From Oegoconia quadripuncta (Eukaryota; Arthropoda; Insecta; Lepidoptera; Autostichidae), in assembly GCA_949316235.1 (NCBI GenBank), contig OX438747.1, positions 25,672,618-25,736,617 of the forward strand: a stretch of 64,000 bases of DNA, written 5' to 3'. Position numbers and translations under genes: made by a program. Numbering within the stretch: the stretch's first letter is position 1; each line of letters opens with the position of its first letter. Shown here piece by piece: positions 1-10,059 of the stretch. The notes below the pieces were generated by a model. It was not told the DNA's origin and did not search any database. It was given only the letters and a program-made list of their open reading frames with translations.

Positions 1-181
1 TACACCCGTATTGCTACTATTAGTGCAAACCTCACCTACTGGTAGCTTGTATCTTTACCCTAAGGTTTGCCTGGAAGGGATCGCTGTTAGCGATAAGGTC
101 GCCTCTTTGTGCGATTAATGATGTACGCTGTATTCTTCATGTAGCTTTTGTTAATTGTGCAATAAAGAGTATTTGATTGAT
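1..181 (+). mobile_element. LINE 3' UTR fragment (GATCGC..GCAATAAAG type), cut by window edge
   Basis: This non-coding tail matches 22951-23142 with about eight differences over 180 bp by eye. It carries the GCGATAAGG hairpin region and the GCAATAAAGAGTATTTGATTGA end seen in several related copies in this window (27985, 29040, 46190, 51778). The sequence at base 1 is already inside the element. It is interpreted as the 3' end of a non-LTR retrotransposon; the clade is not determined. Confidence 0.6.
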
Positions 182-410
182 AAATATTTCCAACGCTTAC
201 ATCAATTATCCAATCCCAAACTAAGCAAATCATGTAGGTACTATGGATACTAGATAACGAATAAACATACATAAATATTTATATAAACATCCATGACTCG
301 GGAATAAATGTTTGTATCATCACACAGACATTTAGCCCTCGCGGTATTTGAACCCGCAACCGTTGGTTTTGCTGACAGGGCCACTATCCACTACACCAAT
401 CGGTTGTCGT
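182..410 (-). mobile_element. SINE A copy (tRNA-derived)
   Basis: Read on the minus strand it begins GACAACCGATTGGTGTAGTG (A-box-like) and has a B-box-like GGTTCAAATACCG, followed by the family body (GATGTTTATATAAATATTT, ATCCGTTATCTAGTATCCAT) and tail. The internal RNA polymerase III promoter layout marks it as tRNA-derived. The B box is mutated from the GGTTCGAATCC of the better copies at 7973 and 22562, so this copy is probably inactive. Confidence 0.75.
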
Positions 411-1235
411 TTACAGCAATTATATTATCATCCATATATACCCAACCAACTGTGTTAAACCGATTTCGGTTAAACATTGTCAAGTAAGAAACTATAAATG
501 TATCACCGAGTTTAATCTTTAATAAAAAAAGTGGGAATTTGAAAGAGCCTTGAAAGACTTTTTTATGAATTTGAAACGAAAAACTAAGTTCATTTGGGTT
601 CAAATAATTTTCGTCCAATACAAGTACCAATATATCACAAAATACCTTTTTTAGCTAATGTTCTGAGTGGCCTGTCCGAAAACGGCATTAATTATTAAGA
701 GGACCGGTTTTTGTTACCACTGCCTTTTATATACGTACAGTAGGGTTCGTAAGTGCATACTCTGAGATATGACATTGTTGCATGGCTATTAAATTTGAAG
801 CATTTTATTAAAAATGTTTTAATCTATCTGTTTAAAAATATTTAAATCATTCCTTGTAACTCGACTGCCAACTGACACTCTTGTGTGTTTGTAAATTTTT
901 TATTACCTCGTATCTTCCAAACGGCTGGATGTCTTTCGACAGTTAAGGTATTGTTAGACTTGGTCTCAAGAACGCAAGTGCCTTAAATAGATGTTTAAAA
1001 AAAAACAAAATGGCGGATTTATTCAGCTACATTGTAAGGCGTTAATACTTTTTTTAACCAAACCTATCGAGTGGGATGTCAAAGTGAAGGAAATTGAAAG
1101 GAGATTACAAATATATATATGTCGTTGTTTTCTGTTCTCAATTTTGTTTCGGTATTTTTAGTGAATTGCTTATACGTTGACTTTTTTGAAGTCGGGTTTT
1201 TTATTTTATTTAATATTTTTTTTTGTAATATCCCA
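411..1235. other. Unassigned AT-rich stretch
   Basis: No coding frame or RNA gene is recognisable. Around 450-520 there is weak similarity to the dispersed AAACGGCTTAACCGATTT repeat seen at 16803, 34868, 49960 and 61840. Short open frames here are low-complexity and AT-rich and are treated as chance. Confidence 0.4.
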
Positions 1236-1379
1236 TCTAATATTATAAATGAAAAAGTTTGTGTGGGTATGTTTGTTACATTTTCACGCCTACAAGGCTG
1301 GAGGGATGTAAGCAAAACTTTTTAATGAACCGATTTCGATGAAATGATTCACGCAAACGTAGTCGCAGGTAACAGCTGG
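1236..1379 (+). mobile_element. Short Helitron-like fragment
   Basis: It starts TCTAATATTATAAATG immediately after an A, as other Helitron-like copies here do. It keeps a GAACCGATTTCGATGAAAT block and a degenerate 3' end (ACGCAAACGTAGTCGCAGG then CAGCTGG in place of CTAG). The middle is shortened relative to the Lep1-type copies and the internal sequence differs, so it is a diverged relative. Confidence 0.5.
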
Positions 1380-1530
1380 TTACATAAGTATATATACAAA
1401 CTAGTATATTGTTAATGTTGTATGGTACATGTTGATTTCTACATATTACTTAAGGATTTGTTAATTGTTTTCTTACTATTTTATTTTACGTGTTCCAGTT
1501 TATACAATAAACTTAGTATCTCATACATTA

Positions 1531-1735
1531 GACGACCGATTGGTGTACTGGATAGTGACTCTGTCAGCGAAACCAACCCCGCGAGGAGTCAATGTCTGTG
1601 TGATGAATACAAACATTTATTCCCGAGTCATGGATGTTTATATAAATATGTGTGTATGTTTATCTGTTATCTAGTATCCATAGTACAAGCTTTGCTTAGA
1701 GACTAGATGATTGGTGTAAGTGTCCGAAATATTTA
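1531..1735 (+). mobile_element. SINE A copy lacking the B box, interrupted in its tail
   Basis: It begins GACGACCGATTGGTGTACTG and keeps the body through TGTCCGAAATATTTA. The GGTTGCGGGTTCGAAT block, which carries the B box in other copies, is missing, so it should not be transcribable by polymerase III from its own promoter. The tail is split between A1735 and T2609 by a Helitron-like element, after which TTATTTATATAG resumes. Confidence 0.75.
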
Positions 1736-1885
1736 TCTAACTAATATTATAAATGTGAAAGTTTGGATGTTTGTTTGTTTGTTTGTTTGTTTATTTGTTG
1801 CTCAATCACGGCAAAACGGATGAACGGATTTGGATGAAATTTGGTATATGGGTAGAATATACCCTGGATTAAAACATAGATTACT

Positions 1886-2535
1886 TTTATATATTATTAT
1901 TATATACCAAAATACTATCTATATATTCACAACCAAAATTCAAATGCGCGAAAGCAGTCACTGCATGGCTCCACGAATTGGACTATGAAGAAACGGAGAA
2001 ACTACTTACCGTAACCTCATAAGGGCATTTATTATTTTATTTTTTTTATTCATTATACCAATTATATACAAAATTCAATACTCATCCCAATAATAATATA
2101 TAAATTATAAAATTATAATAACTTAATAGTATTTGTTGTCTGTAGCTGAATATCTGAGCATATCTTACATTATATATACAACTTCTTAATTTGCGCTAAT
2201 CACACACTTTCTTCATACGCCCACACACACACACGCACATATACAATCACACACACATACGCACATATGTAATCACACACACTCACGCTCACACGCATAC
2301 ATACAATCACACACACTCACGCTCACACGCATACATCCAATCTCGCAACATAAGGCCGTTCCATTCCAGAGGGTGAGAGGCTGGTGATCTGTCACACAGG
2401 TTTCCTAGTACGGACACCAGTCTCTCACAAAATTTTGTACTTACATGTAGCATATCTCGTAGATTAAGGACCTATTGTTTATACCTGTATACTTTTGTGA
2501 GAGAGAATAAAAACTTTTTGAATGAATTGAATTGA
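1886..2535 (+). mobile_element. LINE 3' end nested in the Helitron-like element
   Basis: A C-terminal coding remnant at 1939-2022 reads WLHELDYEETEKLLTV to a stop. It aligns with WLQSLDYNQTEDLL at 30178-30264 and FLQNLTYEDTEKLL at 59654-59749, defining one LINE family. The 3' UTR contains a CA-rich tract (2220-2335) and the shared CTGT..CAGG..TTTCCTAG..CAGTCTCTCACAA block, ending in TGAATTGAATTGA repeats, a microsatellite-like tail. Confidence 0.7.
2220..2335 (+). repeat. CA-rich microsatellite within LINE 3' UTR
   Basis: Imperfect (CA)n/(ACGCTC)n repeats with two near-identical subunits of roughly 45 bp (ATACATACAATCACACACAC and the like). A purer CA tract sits at the equivalent place in the copy at 30291. 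Confidence 0.8.
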
Positions 2536-2612
2536 ATCCCGATAAGAAGAGTAGTTCCCGCGGGACAAACAAATTTCCACTATAAAGTTATTTCACGCAG
2601 AAAGCTAGTTTA

Positions 2613-3117
2613 TTTATATAGATACGATTTATAGCGATTAAGATTTTTTTTTTCAAATTAAATTATTTAATTCTAGTGCAGTTGGTATTGTGATATCAGT
2701 AATCATCATAAATACAAAGGGGTTCTATATTTAAATTGTTTGTGCTGGAACTAGTCAATAGTTAAAAGATTTAATTTCACTGGTTATGCACATATGAACC
2801 CGATTGTACATCCATAAAATGACACCTGTATCAGGAGGCGTAGACCCCAGATTTCCACTTGCTATACTCGTATAACATGAGACATATCTCTCGCCTCAAC
2901 CAGCATTTACTCTTTGTGATTGCTCCTAACCTGGACTTTTTTTTCATAGGATCTATTTTTAACTGTAAAGCGAAAAGAGAGGTGTTATATATTTGAAGTC
3001 TATCTGTGGCATTAAAGCATCAAAACGGATGATTGTTTATTTTATCTATGTTTGATGGAAATCGGTTAAACCGTTTCGAAGATGTTTAGCGTTGAATATT
3101 TTTTGTGGTACACAACT
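2613..3117. other. Unassigned stretch
   Basis: No gene is seen. Near 3055-3100 the phrase ATCGGTTAAACCGTTTCGAAGATGTTTAGC belongs to the dispersed repeat also seen at 16440 and 54100. The rest is AT-rich with no recognisable family. Confidence 0.4.
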
Positions 3118-3255
3118 TAAGAATACACACAGAGAAATAATTTAAACAGGTATACATATGTGGTCATACAGCTTGTAGCGAACTCTTCCAAACAACCGTT
3201 GCAAAGGATCTTGATACATACACTATTCCTGCGTAGCGTAAAGCAAAACTACAAA
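3118..3255 (-). mobile_element. LINE 3' UTR fragment, same family as 31636-32697
   Basis: Reversed, it matches the 3' UTR of the minus-strand LINE at 31636-32697: GTAGTTTTGCTTTACGCTACGC, then a GCAA..GGTTG..GGAAGAG block, then the ..ACACA..ACTTAAG segment. No coding part is present. Confidence 0.6.
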
Positions 3256-3403
3256 TAAAAAATGCAATACATCATCATGATATCAATACCATTAGGTATA
3301 CTAAATTTGTACATTATACTAACACAGTTTTTTGGTCTTTCTTCTTTCATGCGTTTTCAAAATTTACAATTTATAGTGGCTGATGATTTTGTTAAAATAC
3401 ACA

Positions 3404-3653
3404 TTTGGGGGACTGGCTATCTTATTTCTGACAGCCGGAACACAACAGTGCTATTAACATTGCTGATGCTTGGCGGCAGATTTAGATAAGATGGTGGTAG
3501 CTAGCCATGGTGGTAGCTAGCCAGGCAGACATTTAAAATGCCCTACCACTAACCAAACCAAGTACTTAAAAACATGTACCACGCTGGGGATCGAACCCGC
3601 GACCTCCGAATCGTAAACCCAATGTTGTTTACATTGAGCCACGGAGGCGGTTA
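3404..3653 (-). mobile_element. SINE C copy, 3' truncated
   Basis: On the minus strand the head is CCGCCTCCGTGGCTCAATGT with B box GGTTCGATCCCCAG, then the body GTACATG, GGTAGGGCATTTTAAATGTC and GTTGTGTTCCGGCTGTCAG. The copy stops at the CCCCCAAA block, so the poly(A)-bearing 3' third is missing. A 16-bp segment (ATGGTGGTAGCTAGCC) is duplicated at about 3491-3523, which is not seen in other copies. Confidence 0.8.
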
Positions 3654-4071
3654 AAGTGAAATCCTAACTCTAATAATGGAACCTTCCCCAAGCAACAACC
3701 TAACAATACATGCCTCTATCATTACGCTTTCTATTCGACTATAACCACATGTGTTCAAAGAAACGCCAGGGCGTCCAGGCGCATCAAAGGCTCGCCTGCC
3801 CAATGGGCTGACAACCACTCATTATAGCTATCCACGCATCGCTTCCTGGTTTCCACTGCAATGGAAAGTAGGCATGGAAACGCTTTGCAGGGAAGGCGTG
3901 ATGATGTGACATGGTATAGCCTGTATTACAGATACATGTCATTATATCGGGTTGCCAGAGCCGTTGTAGCTACAAGAAATTGTAGGTTTCCGGTTGTATA
4001 GAATGGTATACCTCAGTGGCAGTGGCTATATATGAACAAATAAATACATATAATATAGATTTATATATTTA

Positions 4072-4098
4072 TAAGTTATTCCACGCCGGCGAAGCTAG
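4072..4098 (+). mobile_element. Lep1-type Helitron 3' terminus only
   Basis: AAGTTATTCCACGCCGGCGAAG followed by CTAG matches the last bases of the full copies at 8650 and 15903, with the usual terminal GC-rich arm shortened. Only this end is present. Confidence 0.5.
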
Positions 4099-4107
4099 AA
4101 TTATACA

Positions 4108-4622
4108 AAAAATAGCGATAAGCATAACTTAAATTTGAGACATAAGGACAAATTAGCCACCCCTATGTTCAGACTGAGCAAAGTTAATACATCATTTATG
4201 GAACACTGTATACGCTTTTATAACCTTATACCTGAGAATATCATTAATCTAAACGAAAAACAATTTAAAAACCATGTCAAAACAACATTAACAAAAAAAG
4301 GTTATTACAAAATTAGTGACTACCTGAATGACAAAAACGCTTGGTATACTTCGCCCAGCTCCCAAAAATTATAAAATTGTATTAGTTGTATACTTTTATA
4401 TATATATAAAAAAAAGAAAAGAAAATGATCCTGTGGATTTCTTGCGCCCCTTCTTTTCCCACAGATGATTTCCCTTTCCGAAGCGGTGGTAGCTTGGACA
4501 TACTGACTGACCGAAAAATGCTTAGCCCTATTTTTATTTCCAATAGATTTAAATTGACATTCAACAAATGATATCGTGTATCTTACGTTGAAATAAAATG
4601 CTTTGAGTTTGACTTTGAGCTT
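4108..4622 (+). mobile_element. LINE 3' end, Jockey/CR1-like reverse transcriptase C-terminus
   Basis: Codons 4108-4374 encode about 88 residues with the motif HCIRFYNLIPENI and GYYKISDYLNDKNAW before the stop. The same C-terminus occurs at 36447, 42850 and, on the minus strand, 24552 and 30750. This is the region after the reverse transcriptase thumb of a non-LTR retrotransposon; the catalytic part is missing, so it is a dead 5'-truncated copy. The 3' UTR runs to a (TTTGA)n-like tail at about 4600-4622. Confidence 0.8.
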
Positions 4623-4626
4623 GATA

Positions 4627-4876
4627 TGTCATCATCATCGCAGCCCGCAAACATCCCACTGCAGGATTATAGGCCTTCCCTATTGTAATGAGGGAGTATG
4701 GGCCTTATTCCACCACGCTGGCCCAATGTGGATTGGGGACTTCACATGCCTTTGAATTTTTACTCCTCAGGCAAGGTTTCCTCACGATGTTTTCTTTCGC
4801 CGTTTAAGAGGAGTCGGACAAATGCACTTAAATAATTAATTAAATTTAATAACTCACTGGTAAATGGCCTGCCTAA
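4627..4876 (-). mobile_element. SINE D copy, tRNA-like head missing
   Basis: The minus strand has the body AACATCGTGAGGAAACC, CCCCAATCCACATTGGGCCAG, GGCCCATACTCCCTCATTAC and an ATGATGATGA 3' end. It matches 21944-22246, which retains the tRNA-related head. Here the element is cut at AGGCAGGCC, where a LINE 3' UTR fragment begins. Confidence 0.75.
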
Positions 4877-4932
4877 GAATATTAGCATCTTTTCTGTTGT
4901 GCAATAAACTGTATTTGTATTGTATTGTATTA
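4877..4932 (+). mobile_element. LINE 3' UTR end (CTGTTGTGCAATAAA type)
   Basis: TCTTTTCTGTTGTGCAATAA followed by TGTATTGTATTGTAT matches the ends at 28045-28092 and 29200-29240. It abuts the truncated SINE D. Confidence 0.55.
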
Positions 4933-5454
4933 ATAATTACATATTACTAATGCAGAAATATGTTATAGTTTTTTTAATTTTAGCTTAGTTTAGTTTTCGT
5001 TTAAATGTTTTACCTTATCACAGGTTTAGAAATAAATGTACAGTAATCAAAAGAACGATATTTTCCCAAAATTAACATTGGGGTGTTTGACAGTACATGA
5101 AAAAATGTAATAATTCACCATCATTCTGATTTAAATTATTCAACATGGTTGAACAACAACCGGCATCTCTCTCTGAGCGTCGGGAATTGGCTCTCCTTTA
5201 TTAAAATGCGCGATGACGTGATATTAAGTAATTTGCATTTCTGAACAGAATATCCCTTTCTAATAAGATTCCTGGAGATGACCTTGGCCTTACGCGCTTA
5301 GATGAAGACTATATTGTGTTTAATATATGCTGGATATCTAGGGCGGGTAGAAGCTTTATATATGCAAGTAACCTGCAAGTAACTTGCTGAAAGAAAATAA
5401 AATCTAATAAATAGGAAAACTGAGAAATGTTCCTTCTATCTTCCAAAACACCAA

Positions 5455-5580
5455 ATTCGCAAAATGCCAGAGTCCCTAAACGTCAAGATTCTCAAAATGC
5501 CAGATTCTTACAGTGCCAGATTTACCCAATGCCGGATTCACGCAATGTCGGATTCACGCAATGCCAGATTCACGCAATGA
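5455..5580 (+). repeat. Degenerate minisatellite, CGCAATGCCAGATTCA unit
   Basis: About seven imperfect units of 16-20 bp, the last three nearly identical (GGATTCACGCAATG). A more decayed continuation, with CAAAATNCCAGATTCTC-like units, runs at about 5795-5940 and 6287-6335, interrupted by a SINE. The open reading frame that overlaps it is a by-product of the repeat. Confidence 0.65.
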
Positions 5581-5938
5581 CAATATTTGATAATGCTAAA
5601 CATTTCATTAAGGGATTCTGTCATTCGACTTGCGACAGAGGTATAGTAAAGTTTGTGATATTTGTTAGCCTTTGGTCTATTAGACAAATCTGATTTGTGT
5701 TTTCACAGATGTAAGAAACGAACAGGCCGTTTAGTTCTAAGTGATATCAGTGAAATCTTTCACTAGATTCGACACTTTTGAATATTGAAATACAAGAGTC
5801 ACACAATGCGTTGTCAGCTTATCAGGATGCAGAACTTTATTCCCACAATAGCAGATTTCCAAAATTTAACAGATTCTCATAACACCATATTTCACAAAAT
5901 AAGAGGTTCACAAAATACCAGACTCTCAAAAGACCAGA

Positions 5939-6286
5939 TTTTTTTATGCACGACGTGTTCGCACTTGACCTCAATCACACCTGATGTTAAGTGAAGATGA
6001 GGTCGAAGTGGACGCGTACTGACCCGGAAACCCCAACACATTTGGGGGACTGGCTATCTTATCTCTGACAACCGGAACACAACAACGCTATTAACATTGC
6101 TGCTTGGCGGCAAATTTAGATAAGATGGTGGTAGCTAGCCAGGCGGACATTTAAAATGCCCTACCACTAACCAAACCGAGTACTTAAACATATACCCCGC
6201 TGGTGATCGAACCCGCGACCTCCGAATCGGAAATCGGAAATCGTAAACCCAATGTTGTTTACATTTAGCCACGGAGGCGGTTAAAA
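5939..6286 (-). mobile_element. SINE C, near full length
   Basis: It spans the 3' A-tail (TTTTTTTATGCACGACG on the plus strand) to the tRNA-like head (CCACGGAGGCGGTTAAAA), about 345 bp. B box GGTTCGATCACCAG is present. A small duplication (GAATCGGAAATCGGAAATCG) lies between the A and B boxes. It sits inside the degenerate minisatellite, whose units continue on both sides. Confidence 0.85.
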
Positions 6287-6335
6287 TTCACAAAATAATA
6301 CATCATTTTCTCAAAACACGAGATTCATTTATCTT

Positions 6336-7200
6336 AGTGAAAGGAATCTTCCTAGTAATTTAACTTCTTGCAATTCCACAATAACCTTGCAAAAGGTATA
6401 ATATAAGTTAATAGCAACAGACAACGGAGGACTATAGCTCTGAGTAACTACGAGCATTCCATAATGCATACAAATGAGTTACTGGATCAAGGAAGGCGGG
6501 CGACAGATGCCGGAGGGAAAAATAATACGCGAACATCGGAATATCACAGGCGGAAGGAAATTTGAATAACTTACGTATTTATGGCCTCCTATATAGTACT
6601 TGTTGAAGATAATCAATGCATTGATGAATACTTTAGCTGCACAGGCAAAGTTTTTTTTAATTCGTGGGACACAAATTGATCTTTAATTCCAAGTAGCTTA
6701 AGCAAGTACCAATACAATACAACATTCTTCATTTTCATATGTGATCTTTTACACTTGAAAATAGTCAATTTTTGTAGCTACCAGGCGTCCGAAATTACAG
6801 ATAAGAAGCCCAAAATTTGTACATAATTTTCCAAAATTATTTAAATTTACCAAAATTCGCAGTCCAAAATTTAATAATTAATTTAGGATACAAAAGTATC
6901 ACTCAACGTCATTTTTATTTAAAACTACATCGCTTCACAAGGTGCTATGCATGGTTGGGGAGAGAAGTTATATTACATATTCTTACAAAATAAACTTAGT
7001 AACCTCGACATGAAATCCAGCTAACACCGGACCTCCCTCTATAGCCTAAATAATCATCTATCCAGTAATATAACCCTCTTTACACAGTGTTCCTTAAATA
7101 TTACATTTGCATTTCTGCTGTATTGAACGTATGTAATGTAATGTATAGTTCCCCACAAAAGATGGGTATATGTCGCACGTAAATAGTTGATTACCCATTT
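6336..7200. other. Unassigned stretch
   Basis: AT-rich sequence without a recognisable coding frame, RNA gene or repeat family. It could be unique host DNA or older decayed repeats. Confidence 0.4.
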
Positions 7201-7355
7201 CATGAAATGCCTACGCGGATCGTTATGTATGGGGGATATTTCCTAAATTATTGGAAACTGAGCTAACTAGAGGGGTGCCTAACCCAATCTAACCAACCCG
7301 CTCTGAGCAGCACAGTTTCCAATAATTTAGGAAATATCCGCCTAGGCATTTCATG
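7201..7355. mobile_element. Small inverted-repeat (foldback) element
   Basis: The right arm 7313-7355 (CAGTTTCCAATAATTTAGGA to TTTCATG) is the reverse complement of the left arm 7201-7260, with almost no mismatch over 43 bp apart from a 17-bp insertion in the left arm after ACGCGGA. A 52-bp unpaired centre separates the arms. No target duplication is clear. It may be a MITE or a locally formed palindrome. Confidence 0.6.
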
Positions 7356-7972
7356 TAATTGCTAATTCAACGATCTGCCTGCGACATAAACAAATCAAAC
7401 ATACTACTCGACAGCTGAGCAGTTAAAAAATTGAAACAACCGACTGAGATTACAGTGCTATTTCTTAGTAAATACTCCCGGATAAAATACGTGACCTTTT
7501 CGGATAACATGGTTCTTAGAACCATGACAGCCATCTGAACCCAAATGTGTCCAAACTACACACATAGGTATACACACACGACATGCAAGTCAAATGACTA
7601 AGCTGTCAAGAAAATATTAATTTAAAATTTATATTCCTAATTAGATACAGTTTGATAATGAAGCCAGGTTTCCTGTCACAGGTATTTTCGTACATGCTAG
7701 GAAGGCTCAGTGTTATATTTACTAGACAGATTAGAAAAGCAAATATTGCCTAAAGCAGTTCCAAATGCCGACTGAAAGGTTATAATAGATCGAACTCCAC
7801 TCGGCACTGAAAAGGCTTTTAGCTCTTGGAAAGCTTAGTGGCCGCCTAACGTCGGGTGCAGGCTTTTATATGGAGCAGACTGCGACAGGCACAAAAATGA
7901 GTTAATAGCTGCCACTTGCGATCTAATTCTATCACCATCATAGTAGTAAGACCACATTATCATTACTATATT
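7356..7972. other. Unassigned stretch
   Basis: No gene or repeat family recognised. Small open frames are not supported by any motif. Confidence 0.4.
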
Positions 7973-8205
7973 GACGACCGATTGGTGTAGTGGATAGTGA
8001 CCCTGTCAGCGAAACCAACGGTTGCGGGTTCGAATCCCGCGACCGGAAAATGTTTGTGTGATGAATATGAACATTTATTCCTGAGTCATGGTTATTTATA
8101 TAAATATTTATGTATGTTTATCCATTATCTAGTATCCATAGTACAAGCTTTGCTTAGTTTGGGACTAGATGATTGGTGTAAGTGTCCGAAATATTTATTT
8201 ATTTA
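7973..8205 (+). mobile_element. SINE A, full-length copy
   Basis: GACGACCGATTGGTGTAGTG carries the A-box-like block and GGTTGCGGGTTCGAATCCCG the B box. The body continues through TATGTATGTTTATCC, AGTACAAGCTTTGCTTAG and GGTGTAAGTGTCCGAAATAT, ending in (TTTA)n. With 22562 it is the best preserved member here and a useful reference for the family. A 110-bp flank after it recurs next to another copy (see 8206-8314). Confidence 0.85.
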
Positions 8206-8314
8206 TACGCTGAAATTATTAACAATACATTGAAAATGTAAATACCCTAACGACTATGACATCATTCAATATACCAAGAATTTTTTTTAAAACTAAATAA
8301 CTTCATGACTATAT
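8206..8314 (+). repeat. Segment shared with 26344-26456, next to SINE A in both places
   Basis: TACGCTGAAATTATTAACAA to CTTCATGACTATATC reappears in reverse complement at 26344-26456, in the same position relative to a SINE A copy. Part of it (ACTATGATATCATTCAATAT) also occurs at 9926-9960 without the SINE. It is a transposon-derived or duplicated segment of unknown type. Confidence 0.6.
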
Positions 8315-8331
8315 CCTCTCCCCTCGTTTAG

Positions 8332-8646
8332 GCTGCCCGCCCACAACCGACAATCGGTAACGATTTTTTGTAGGAGAAAAATGGAACGTACTGAGGGCGG
8401 AGTGTAAGTTTTCTTTCGACTTAACTTTACTACCGCGTTCACGTTTACGTGAAGATTTGTATGGAGAAATGTGCAGCGCCTCTAGCGGATAGTTTGCAAA
8501 ACGATTTTTTTCATAGGGACTTTTTTCGTAAACGCGAACGCGATGGTAAAGTTAAAAACGAGACAAAACTTACACTTCGCACACTGTATGGAATATTTCA
8601 ACGCTCACGTCCTACAAAAAGTTGGTCACAATAGCGGGCGGAAAGC
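8332..8646. mobile_element. MITE with long terminal inverted repeats
   Basis: The left end GCTGCCCGCCCAC and right end GCGGGCGGAAAGC pair imperfectly. Inner blocks also pair: TTTTTGTAGGA with TCCTACAAAAA, AGTGTAAGTTTT with AAAACTTACACTT, and ACTTTACTACCGCGTTC with GAACGCGATGGTAAAGT. The imperfect arms extend well over 100 bp, so the 315-bp element is a near-complete foldback. There is no transposase frame. Confidence 0.65.
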
Positions 8647-8649
8647 TAG

Positions 8650-8834
8650 TAATATTATAAATGCGAAAGTTTGGATGTTAGTTTGTTTGTTTGTAGCTCA
8701 ATCACGGCGAAACGGATGAACGGATTTGGATTAAATTTGGTATATAGGTAGAATATACCCTGGATTGAGATATAGGATATTTTTAATATCGATAGAGTTA
8801 TTCCACGCAGGCGAAGCCGCGGGCGGAAAGCTAG
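8650..8834 (+). mobile_element. Lep1-type Helitron-like element
   Basis: TAATATTATAAATGCGAAAG, then GCTCAATCACGGCGAAACGG, then TTATTCCACGCAGGCGAAGC and GCGGGCGGAAAGCTAG. The short GC-rich hairpin before CTAG is the typical Helitron 3' end. It is non-coding, about 185 bp, and abuts the foldback element at 8332-8646, whose right end looks like a second Helitron terminus. Confidence 0.8.
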
Positions 8835-9097
8835 TTTAATATAAATAACAGATGTAACTTAAACTCCGCGCCAAAATGGAAAACAATTGTGTCAATTTAA
8901 CAAGAACAGGAAAAAAAAATTTAACCACAAACAAATCCTCCATTCCCGATACTTTTTTGATTGAATGTATTCATGTTCACAATAACTTTTCTCTATTTTC
9001 TCATCATCATAATATATAGGCGTACGTAGATTAGGTAAGTGCTAAAGAGGTATATAAATATATATATATATATTTTGTACTTTGTACTTGTACTTGA

Positions 9098-9416
9098 CCT
9101 CTTGACCTTGACTTTTGTACTTGACCTCAATCACACCTGATGTTAAGTGAAGATGAGGTCGAAGGTGGAAGCGTACTGACCCGGAAACCCCAACACATTT
9201 GGGGGACTGGCTATCTTATCTCTGACAACCGGAACACAACAATGCTATTAACATTGCTGCTTGGCGGCAGATTTTAGATAAGATGGTGGTAGCTATTTAA
9301 AATGCCCTACTACCAACCAAACCCAGTACTTAAACATGTACCCCGCTGGGAATCGAACCCGCGACCTCCGAATCGTAAACTCAATGTTGTTTACATTGAG
9401 CCACGGAGGTGGTTAA
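9098..9416 (-). mobile_element. SINE C copy
   Basis: Minus-strand head CCACCTCCGTGGCTCAATGT and B box GGTTCGATTCCCAG, with the full body to the GAGGTCAAG 3' block. At the 3' end the phrase ACTTGACCTC is partly repeated (about 9090-9130), showing local slippage. The GCTAGCCAGGCGGAC block is deleted relative to other copies. Confidence 0.8.
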
Positions 9417-9612
9417 TATGTTTTTGCTAAGTTATAATTTACATAAATTATAATAGATTGAGGCGCTTCGTTATACAGGTTGCTAGTCAGTGCCTCAAGC
9501 TTTTTAAATTAATTTGAATTGAATGGAGTTCCAGTCCCTACATCCCGGCTCCATCATCAGATCAGCTCCATGGTACTATAATATTGCATTGTCACTGAAG
9601 TTACATCAGACA

Positions 9613-9826
9613 GGTTTGTGGTAGGGCATTTTAATCTTATCTAAATCTGCCGCCAAACTGCAACATTAATAGCATTGTTGTGTTCCGATTGTCAGAGACA
9701 AGATAACCAGTCTCCCAAATTAGATAGGGTTTCCGGGTCAGTTCGCTACCACCTTCGTCCTTATCTTCACTTAACATCAGGTGTGATTGAGGTCAAGTGC
9801 TAATCCGTTGTTCATAAAAAAAAAGA
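9613..9826 (+). mobile_element. SINE C, 5' truncated
   Basis: It begins at GTGGTAGGGCATTTTAA and ends in GTCAAGTGCTAATCCGTTGT and an A-tail. The tRNA-like head is missing, as expected of a 5'-truncated retrotransposed copy. Confidence 0.8.
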
Positions 9827-10059
9827 TCCCAGCAAATGGTTGTAAAATGCTTTGCAAATTGTGAAAGGGACAACTTACATATTTACTTACGAACATACTA
9901 AATAATATATTTGTAAAAACTTCTAAAGACTATGATATCATTCAATATACCAAGCATTGTGTTAAAAACTTTAATATAATAAATTCTACATTAGAAGTAC
10001 TTTTTAAAACATTTTTTTAAATACCATCATGAATATCACGTCATTTTAGTTTCACCGCG

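Larger units (their letters stand above)
1736..2608 (+). mobile_element. Lep1-type Helitron-like element, split by a LINE
   Basis: The 5' part (1736-1885) starts TCTAACTAATATTATAAATG and has the GCTCAATCACGGCAAAACGG core. The 3' part (about 2536-2608) has ATCCCGATAAG, TAGTTCCCGCGGGAC and ends AAAGCTAG. The flanks are A and T, the usual Helitron target. About 650 bp of LINE sequence lies between the two parts. There is no coding capacity, so it is non-autonomous. Confidence 0.75.

Noticed and set aside
2220..2335. CA-rich tract as a regulatory element
   Set aside because: It is part of a LINE 3' UTR; the copy at 30291 has an equivalent microsatellite.
7973..8045. Genuine tRNA gene
   Set aside because: A- and B-box-like motifs are present, but the same sequence with a long AT-rich tail recurs at many sites, so these are tRNA-derived SINEs; no full cloverleaf was established.
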